Origin: Dugong dugon
Taxonomy: Eukaryota > Chordata > Mammalia > Sirenia > Dugongidae
NCBI GenBank assembly: GCA_030035585.1
Contig: CM057464.1
Coordinates: 32,319,465-32,383,464, forward strand
Direction: 5' to 3'
DNA length: 64,000 bases
Shown here: one piece after another, positions 56,886-64,000 of the stretch
How the letters are laid out: every line of letters begins with the position of its first letter
How positions within the stretch are numbered: position 1 is the first letter of the stretch
Program-made: the position numbers and the translations under genes
Notes under the pieces: model-generated
The model's input: the letters and a program-made list of their open reading frames with translations, nothing else
Told to the model about the DNA's origin: nothing
Databases searched by the model: none

Positions 56886-58370
56886 ATTCTTTCTGAAAAT
56901 TTTAATAAATCTATAAAGGAATACACAGAGTCATTGTACCAAAAAAGAATTTGTCAACATTTCAAACATTTCAGGAGGTAGCATATGATAAAGAACCAAT
57001 GGTACTGAAGGAAGAAGTACAAGCTACACTGAAAGCATTGGTGAAAAACAAGGCTCCAAGAATTGACGAAATATCAACTGAGATTTTTCAACAAACAGAT
57101 GCAGCGCTGGAGGTGCTCACTCGTCTCTGCCAAGAAATTTGGAGGACAGCTACCTGGCCAACAGACTAGAAGAGATCCATATTTGTGCCCATTCCAAAGA
57201 AAGGTGAGCCAATGAATGTGTAAATTTTATCAAACAGTATCATTAATATCACACACAAGTAAAAATTTACTGAAGATCATTCAAAGGCGGTTGCAACAGT
57301 ACATCAACAGGGAACTGCTAAGAAATTCAAGCTGGATTCAGAAGAGGACGCGGAACCAGAAATATCATTGCTGATGTCAGATGGATCTTGGCTGAAAGCA
57401 GAGAATATCAGAAAGATGTTTACCTGTGTTTTATTGACTATGCAAAGGCATTTGACTGTGTGGATCATAACAAATTATGGATAACAGTGCGAAGAATGGA
57501 AATTCTAGAACACTTAATTGTGCTCATGAGGAACCTGCACTTAGAACAAGAGGCAACTGTTCGAACAGAAGGGGATACTGCGTGGTTTAAAATTAAGAAA
57601 GGTGTGTGTGAGGGTTGTATCCTTTCACCGCACTTATTCAATCTGTATGCTGAGCAAATAATCTGAGAAGCTAGACTACATGAAACCAGGCAACAGGTTT
57701 GGAGGAAGAATAATAAACACCTGCAATATGCAGACGACACAACCTTGCTTGCTGAAAGTGAAGAGGACTTGAAGCACTTATTGATGAAGATCAAAGACCA
57801 CAGACTTCTGAATGGATCACACCTCAACATAAAGGAAATGAAAATCCTCACAACTGGTCCAATAAGCAACATCATGATAAACAGAGAAAAGACTGAAGTT
57901 GTCAAGGATTTCATTTTACTTGGATCCACAATCATTGCCTATGGAAGCAGCAGTCGAGAAATCAAACAATGCGTTGCATCAGGCAAATCTACTGCAAAAG
58001 ACCTCTTTAAAGTGTTAAAAACTAAAGATGTTCCTTTAAGGACTAAGGTGTGCCTGACTCAAGCCATGGTGTTTTCAATCGCCTCATATGCATGCAAAAG
58101 CTAGACAATGAATAAGGAAGACCGGAGAAGAATTGATGTCTTTGAATTATGATTTTGGAGAAGAATATTGAATATATCATGGACTGCCAGAACAACAAAC
58201 AAGTCTGTCTTGGAAGAAGTACAGCCAGAATACTCATTAAAAGCGAGGATGGCGAGACTTCACCTCATGTATTTTGGACATGTTATCAGGAGGGACCGTC
58301 CCTGGAGAAGGACATCATGCTTGGTAGAGGGTCAGTGAAAGAGGAAGACCCGCAATGAGATGAAATGACA
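56886..58370 (+). pseudogene. RTE reverse transcriptase, decayed
   Basis: RTE-clade polymerase that copies element RNA at the target. Order: VQATLKALVKNKAPRIDEIS (about 57020-57080), EIWRTATWPTD and the stop near 57167, then a section with frameshifts. RT motif A follows as YLCFIDYAKAFDCVDHNKLW (about 57422-57480), GVCEGCILSPHLFNLYAEQI (about 57601-57660), and the catalytic YADD in LQYADDTTLLAESEED (about 57722-57770). C-terminal parts correspond to 11650-12235. At least three frame breaks occur. The minus-strand 156-codon ORF at 57465-57935 is a shadow. Confidence 0.93.
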
Positions 58371-58504
58371 TGGTGGCTGCAACAATGGACTCAAGCATAA
58401 CAATGACTGTGAGGATGGTGCAAGACCAGGCAGTGTTTCATTCTGTTGTACAAAGGGTCACTATGAGTCAAAACTGACTTGAGGGCACCTAACAGCAACA
58501 ACAT
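56886..58504 (+). mobile_element. 5'-truncated RTE LINE
   Basis: 1.6 kb holding most of the reverse-transcriptase coding region and the whole 3' end, which closes in 'cacctaacagcaacaacata'. It is the longest RTE copy in the window. It lacks the N-terminal endonuclease. Confidence 0.95.
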
Positions 58505-58615
58505 ATGTAATAGCATTCCCAGCTGGAGGCTAAATAAGACAGAGAGAAGGAAGGAACTGGAATGATTGCCCCAGGGGCTGCCACAGTCAGAAATCTGAGG
58601 AAGAAAACCATGTAA

Positions 58616-58775
58616 CAGATTGGAAAATGTATTCTCTAAAAGGAATTGATTATTGGAAAAATGTAGAAAGGACTACAATGAAAAAGTGTTTCCTTTAAGT
58701 AAAAAAAAGCAGCTCTATTATTTAAACTCAAAAGGTTTGACTACATTGACTAATTTGCCCCCCTTTGCCTGTCTG
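58616..58775 (+). repeat. Local duplication, copy B
   Basis: Matches 54241-54410 ('attctctaaaaggaattgat', 'ttggaaaaatgtagaaagga', 'aactcaaaaggtttgactac', 'attgactaatttg'), ending at the same cctgtctg next to a SINE head. Confidence 0.85.
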
Positions 58776-59090
58776 TTCAGTGGTAAGAATTCTCACCTTC
58801 TATGAGGGAGACCTGCATTCCCAGTCAATGCACCTCATGCGCAGTCACTATCCATCTGTCAGTAGACTTGAAGGAGGTGGACTCGATCTTCCAACATTTT
58901 GGTTAACAACCAAGCAGAAAGGCTGGAAGTTCAAGTCCACACAAAGGCAACTCAGAAAAAAAGGCCTAGAAACCTACTTCTGAAAAATCAGCCCTTGGGA
59001 ACCCTATTGTACACTGCTCTACTCTGACACACATGGAGTTGCATGAGTTGGAATGGACTTGATTAAAACTGATTTTGGTTTTCATGCCCA
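58776..59090 (+). repeat. Chimeric SINE: tRNA-Gly head joined to an AfroSINE-like body
   Basis: 58776-58866 is a tRNA-Gly SINE head ('ttcagtggtaagaattctca', 'ccttctatgagggagacctg', 'gcagtcactatccatctgtc'). From about 58867 it becomes an AfroSINE-like body of the third subfamily ('ggctggaagttcaagtccac', 'ggcctagaaacctacttctg', 'gttgcatgagttggaatgga'). The join could be a true chimera or a SINE inserted in a truncated SINE. Confidence 0.7.
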
Positions 59091-59312
59091 AAGACGCTCT
59101 TTACAGCATTCCCTAACTTAACATAACAAACCAACAACACAGTAACTACAAAGAAAACCCAGAGAGGACTAATAAAGTAAATTGAGATCAAGAATTAAAA
59201 TGCAACCATTGAACACCATGTTTCTTAAGAATTTCATTGTTAAAGGAAGAAAGGCAGAATCCAAAAATGTGTATATGGCGTGATCCCATTTATATAAATA
59301 CATATATATACT

Positions 59313-59468
59313 TAAAAAAAAAAATTGCTGTCGAGTCAATTCCAACTCATAGAGACCCTATAGAACAGAGTAGAACTGCCCCATAGGGTTTCCAAGGAGA
59401 AGCAGCTGGTGGATTCAAACTGCTGACCTTTTGGTTAGCAGCCAAGCTCTTGGTCACTATGATACCAT
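59313..59468 (-). repeat. AfroSINE, reverse
   Basis: Plus text: an A-run, then 'ttgctgtcgagtcaattcca', 'ccccatagggtttccaagga', 'tgaccttttggttagcagcc', 'ggtcactatgataccat'. Confidence 0.95.
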
Positions 59469-59937
59469 GGATATGTAGATATGTGCTTATGTAGATACAA
59501 GCAAACAGAAATAAATACTAAAAAGAAATAAATCCAAATTATAATTGTGATTCTCTCTAGGTTGTAAGATTCTTGGTTACTTTTATTTTTTTCTGGAGGA
59601 CTTTCTGTATTTTCCCAATTCTGAACAAACAGCATCTATTACTATATAATAAAAAAAAAAAAATTGAATATTGAAAAAAAATAACCATTTTAACTGCAAC
59701 TAACATTTAGAGATAACCATTTATAAAAGATAAAAATAATCTCCACTCTCAGCTGCCTAGTGATAGAGCTTTACTTCTCCAGATAAGAACTCATTTCTCC
59801 TTTAAGCCTTGTGACTATATGACAATAAAATAGTATAGGATTGTTCCCTTCTCATTTTATTGTCCATAGAAATGACCTATAGAAGTCCTTCCGTCATTGT
59901 TTTCTCCTTAAGAAGGTATGTATGAGAAAAGTACAGG
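59469..59937. other. AT-rich unique sequence, no gene seen
   Basis: No repeat or gene. A poly(A) run lies at about 59649-59663. Confidence 0.5.
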
Positions 59938-60116
59938 CCTCTGGGTAGTGCAAATGGTTAAGTACTTGGCTGATAACCTTAACGTTGGCAGTTTGAGCCC
60001 ACCCAGAGTCAACTCAGAAGAAAGGTCTGGTGATCTGCTTCCAAAAGGTCACAGCCATGAAAACCCTCCAGAGCACAATGCTACTCTGAAACACATGGAG
60101 TCACCATGAGTCACTT
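59938..60116 (+). repeat. AfroSINE (third subfamily)
   Basis: 'ctctgggtagtgcaaatggt', 'taagtacttggctgataacc', 'aaaggtctggtgatctgctt', 'acatggagtcaccatgagtc'. The middle block matches 44948-45083. Confidence 0.88.
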
Positions 60117-60920
60117 TTTCAATAAGAAAAGTTAATTTCAACTCTATTTAGGATATCCATTTTTTTCAGAAGGCCTAACACCCAAGGAATATGCAACTTA
60201 CTCCCGTGTTCACTTTCTTTCTATCTTTCTTTTTAATAATGCACAGGCTTGCCTCTTACTTACTGCCCTAAGACCAGGATGGCAGCATTTCCTTTGGCAT
60301 TTGTACATTAAATAATGTTCAGAATAGCACCCTCTACTTAAAAAAAGACTTAAAAGTTGCAAAAATACAACTGTTTAATTGCACTTTTAAGGTATTTGCA
60401 AGGACCATAGGAAACAACCGCATGTGTGGTATCATAAAAAAGGAAAACAACCACAATGTCAGAAGTCAGTATGATATTCACTTAAAATGGCATGTGATGA
60501 ACTGAATTCTCAGATACTCAGTCCACACTGGGATGGAAGCAGGAAGTAGAAGCTGGCAACAGCCCACCATGATTAAAAAAAACATGGTGGTAACTCTAAA
60601 TGAAAACGGAGAAGCTTGAGATTTTTCTATTACCAAACCAGGCAATTAAAACATTAAATGTGAAATCTGAGGCACAGTAAATCTCCTTATATGGTGTAAG
60701 TGCTGAGTTTCCCAAGTGATGTTTTCCCATCTTTCAACATATCAAAGGCATGCCAAAACCCCAAAGAAACATTTCCATTTTGAAAACAAAAATAAACCAC
60801 ATATATCCACAATATTCTATTAATAGTGTTGTCTTGCCTTAAAGACCCTGCATCTTTGGTCCAAAACCCCACTGGAGTTTACAGAAACTTTAACATTATT
60901 AAAAACTTTTGTCCAAAATA
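60117..60920. other. Unique sequence before the third L1
   Basis: About 800 bp with no recognised repeat or gene, ending at the L1 5' end. Confidence 0.5.
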
Positions 60921-62343
60921 GGAGGTGGGGCCAAGATGGCGAAGTAGTCAGACGCTTCCGGTGAACCCCATTACAACAAAGACCTGAAAAAACAAGCAAA
61001 TCAATTATATATGACAGTCTAGGAGCCCTAAACATCTAAGGCAAAGTTGAGGAATTGGACTGAGTGGTGAGGATGAGGGAGAGATGGTTCAGAAGCAGCG
61101 AGGAGTTGCCAGACATGACCTGGCGAGAGCCTGAGCCCTTCAGGCCCGAGCAGCTCATGGGTGAGCGGTGATGCAGGTGAGCAGCAGTGCTCAGGGGCTG
61201 TATTCCACACCAGGAGAGACCAAGCTGCAGAGTCTATTGGGCCACCCAGAACCAGTAAGAAGCAGCCCTAGATTGGCGAAAGATAAGTACTTGCATATGG
61301 CCTACCCCACAGATCAAAAACACCCTGCCTTAGGTAAAAACTTCTCTCCCATTTACCTCACCACTCCCTTCTCTACACTGCATCCCAGACGGCTTCAGCA
61401 ATCGCCAAGTCCCCTGGGCCGGAAGTAGGATCCATCACACACCCTGAACCATCACACGGCGTTTGAGAGTGAACAAATTACCAAACGGGAAAAAATAAAC
61501 TGCTGGCTCCCCTAAGCCAGGAATCCAGGGTAGGCACATCTCCTTTGCCTAGGTACAGGCATAACAGATCCACAGACTCTGAGTGCCTCATCCCTGCAGA
61601 GACTTGTGTGGGCCCATTTCAACAGCATAGGCCCTCATTACCACAGTACAAAAGGGTATATACCTTAAGTCTAACTTGAACTGTTTCAGCTGTGAAGTGG
61701 CAGGCTCGTGACATTTGACACTGCTCTGCCCATTAAGCGGGTCTTCATCTACCCACATGAGGGTCCTGAGGACTGGTGGCTCCACCCACACCACCTAGCC
61801 ACCTGCGATAGGAGCCCATGAATAAGAGGTGCCCACCAGTTCTTACAGCCGACAGCACTGGGTGCTCATAGTCTGGCTACAAAACTTACCCACCTATGCG
61901 TTCTAGGGAACAGGGACACGCCTTCTTCCTGGACACTCGGGGGAAGCTGTCAGCACCTTGCCTTGCTCAGAGTGTGTCCCCCTGCTGCAGCCAGATGCCT
62001 ATGCCTGTATCAATCACCCATGCCTGTCTACAACGTAGGTGAGAGCCTACTCCATACACTTGGTGGCTATCTACCTGGGCACTGCAGCTGAATCCATACA
62101 GGAGGAGTGGGCAGACTCCTGAGCTCACATACCTAGTAACAGATGTAACCACCTGGTGACAGGACCTTAGAGCTTCCAAGGTGCCAATAATCAAAGTAGC
62201 TCATATGAGCAGCCTATTTGGGCCTATCAAAACAAAACAAGAAGCTAGGACACAGTAAGCAAACATAAAATAAATAAATATAAAAACTTATTGATAGCTC
62301 GGACACAACAGTTAATATCAAACATGTAAAGAGGCAATGTAGG
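60921..62343 (+). promoter_or_regulatory. L1 5' UTR (internal promoter region)
   Basis: ~1.4 kb upstream of ORF1, colinear with 35411-36841, differing by scattered substitutions and small indels. It contains several 100-codon-type ORFs on the reverse strand that are shadows. Confidence 0.8.
60931..60942 (+). promoter_or_regulatory. YY1-like motif at the L1 5' end
   Basis: ccaagatggcga, within the first 25 bases of the element. Human L1 has a YY1 site at the same place that positions the transcription start. The motif is intact here and altered in the 35.4 kb copy. Confidence 0.7.
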
Positions 62344-63250
62344 ATGGCTTCAGGAAGCTCCCAAAATAAAAGAATCTAGAAATTTTCCAGAGGAGGAAAA
62401 TTTCTTGAAATTACCAGAGGCAGAATACAAAAGATTAACATACAGAATTCTTCAAGAAATTAGGACGGAATTAAGCAAAACACAGAACATGCAATAGAGG
62501 AAATTAAAAAGATAAGAGAAGAGCATAATGATAAATTTAGCAGGCTGCAAAAATCCATAGAGACAACAATCAGAAATCCAGAAGATTAACAATAAAATTT
62601 CACAATTAGACAACCCCATAGAAAGTCACAGGAGCAGAATTGAGGCAATGGAAGTCAGAATTAGGGAGACTGAGGATAAAGAACTTGACACCCACCAACT
62701 TATCTGAGGAAAAATCAGATAAAAGGATTAAAAAAAGTAAATAAACCCTAAGAATTATGTGGGACTTTATCAAGAGGAATAGGGGGTGACAACAGAAAAT
62801 ACAGACAGAATTACTGAAGATTTGCTGGCAGAAAACTTCCCTGATATCATGAAAGATGACAAGATATCTATCCAAGATGCTCATCAAACCCCACATAAGG
62901 TAGCTCCCAAAAGAAAGTCACCAAGACATATTATAATCAAATTTGCTAAAACCAAAGATAAAGAGAGAATTTTAAGAGCGGCTAGGGATAGACAAAAAGA
63001 CGTCTACAAAGGAGAATTAATAAGACTAAGCTCGGACTACTCAGCAGAAACCATGCAGGCAAGAAGACAATGGGATGACATATATAAAGACTTGAAGGAA
63101 AAAAACTGCCAGCCAAGAATTATATATCCAGCAAAACTGTCTCTCAAATATGGTGGTGACATTAGGGCATTTCCAGATAAACAGAAGTTTAGGGAATTTG
63201 CAAAAACCAAACCAAAATTACAAGAAATATTAAGACAGTCCTGCAGGTAG
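62344..63250 (+). pseudogene. L1 ORF1, partly open
   Basis: L1 RNA-binding protein. ATG at 62344, with an early stop near 62377 and a frameshifted coiled-coil region to about 62760. The C-terminal half is open from 62786 to the TAG at 63248-63250 (154 codons) and holds the RRM (HIIIKFAKTKDKERILRAAR, about 62928-62990) and C-terminal domain (YKGELIRLSSDYSAETMQAR, YPAKLSLKYGGD, FPDKQKFREFAKTK). It is better preserved than the ORF1 at 36842, which has stops in the RRM. The ORF ends earlier than the other copy: the final codons read RQSCR. Confidence 0.92.
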
Positions 63251-63707
63251 AAAATCAATAACACCAGATAAAAAGCCTAGACTAGAACACAGGACAGAGC
63301 AACCAGATATCAACCCAGATAGGGAAGTCACAAAAGTAAATCAAAGCTAAAACACTGAAAATAGGGAAACAGATGTCAATATGTAAAAGATGACAACATT
63401 AAAACAAAAAACAAAGACTTAAAAAATGTAGACATACACTTTGCATATGGAGAGGAAGTCAAGGCGATAAAAAGAAAAAAAAGATAGTTTAAACTCAGAA
63501 AAATAGGGGTAAATACTAAGGTAACCACAAAGGAAACTACCAATCCTACAAGTCAAAATAAAAAACTAGAAAAATATAAAGACTCAGCAAACACAAAATC
63601 AACAACAATGAAAAAGATGAAAAGAAAATACATAAAGATAAACAACTAAGCACAGAAAATTAAGTGGAACAAAGAAACTGTGAACAACACACAAAAAAGG
63701 CATCAAA

Positions 63708-64000
63708 ATGATAGCACTAAACTCATACCTATCAGTAATTACCCTGAATGTAAATGGACTAAATGCACCAATAAAAAGACAGAGAGTGGCAGATTGGATT
63801 AAAAAACACAATACGTCTATATGCTGCCTACAAGAGACAACCTCAGACTTAAAGACACAAACAAACTAAAACTCAAAAGATGGAAAAAATACGTATCAAG
63901 CAAACAACACTCAAAAAAGAGCAGGAGTGGCCATATTAATCTCTTACAAAACAGACTTTAAAGCAAAATCCACCACAAAGGATAAGGAAGGACACTAAAT
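63708..64000 (+). pseudogene. L1 ORF2, endonuclease start, partial at window edge
   Basis: Starts MIALNSYLSVITLNVNGLNA; NVNG opens the endonuclease domain. ICCLQET about 45 codons on is the block with the catalytic Glu. A frameshift and stop follow near 63868. The remainder is outside the window. Confidence 0.9.

Larger units (their letters stand above)
60921..64000 (+). mobile_element. Third L1, 5' part, running off the window
   Basis: Starts ggaggtggggccaagatggc and aligns with 35411-38530 throughout the 5' UTR, ORF1 and the first part of ORF2. The 3' flank lies outside the window, so no target duplication could be tested. Same strand as the 35.4 kb copy. Confidence 0.96.

Noticed and set aside
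57465..57935. 156-codon minus-strand ORF
   Set aside because: It is antisense to the RTE reverse transcriptase, whose FIDYAKAFD and YADD motifs are on the plus strand.

Overview
This window is non-genic or intronic mammalian DNA, almost certainly from an afrotherian and most likely a paenungulate (elephant, hyrax or sea-cow group). The evidence is the repeat content: many copies of the tRNA-headed SINE I recognise as AfroSINE (AFRO_LA type, starting GGAGCCCTGGTGGCACAGTGG), an RTE-type LINE with the same kind of 3' tail, and a second SINE with a tRNA-Gly head. Older pan-mammalian repeats (MIR, L2, MER20, a hAT transposon) are also present. Species assignment is inference from these families. 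No bacterial, CRISPR or operon-like structure is present, and no complete host protein gene could be supported. || Layout. 0-12.6 kb: host DNA with RTE tails, SINEs, MIR and L2 remnants, a reverse-strand L1 3' end (9163-9802) and an RTE 3' half with a YADD reverse-transcriptase core (11488-12328). 12630-19505: a complete ERV-L-type provirus with two ~672 bp LTRs, a perfect 5-bp target duplication, a Leu-like primer binding site, decayed gag-pro-RT-RNaseH-integrase, a recognisable dUTPase domain and no env. 19.5-26 kb: host DNA with MIR, MER20, a tRNA-Gly SINE, a candidate last coding exon on the minus strand (23330-23424) and an old L1 3' end. 26013-29022: a three-level nest (RTE, then L1, then a short L1 3' end inside that L1). 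29.6-35.4 kb: an L2 split by an RTE-derived non-autonomous element that is itself split by an AfroSINE, then two old reverse-strand L1 ends and more SINEs. 35411-43023: a near-full-length 7.6 kb L1 inserted into an RTE 3' end. 43-54 kb: mostly unique or ancient sequence with SINEs, an L2 split by a hAT element, and a MIR split by two SINEs. 54.2-59.1 kb: a SINE pile-up at one short target, an RTE with RT motifs, and a local duplicate of a ~160 bp segment. 60921-64000: the 5' part of a third L1, with 5' UTR, ORF1 and the start of ORF2, running off the window. || How the parts relate. The autonomous elements here (L1, RTE, ERV-L) are all broken by stops and frameshifts. The AfroSINEs, tRNA-Gly SINEs and RTE deletion derivatives end in RTE-like 3' tails, which suggests that RTE machinery mobilised them. 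The ERV-L resembles MLT2/ERV-L elements known across mammals. The most unusual observations are the RTE internal-deletion family with a shared junction and its apparent relationship to the tRNA-Gly SINE, the triple-nested LINEs, the SINE hot spot next to a locally duplicated segment, a ~37 bp repeat flanking one SINE, and two exon-like islands that could belong to host genes.
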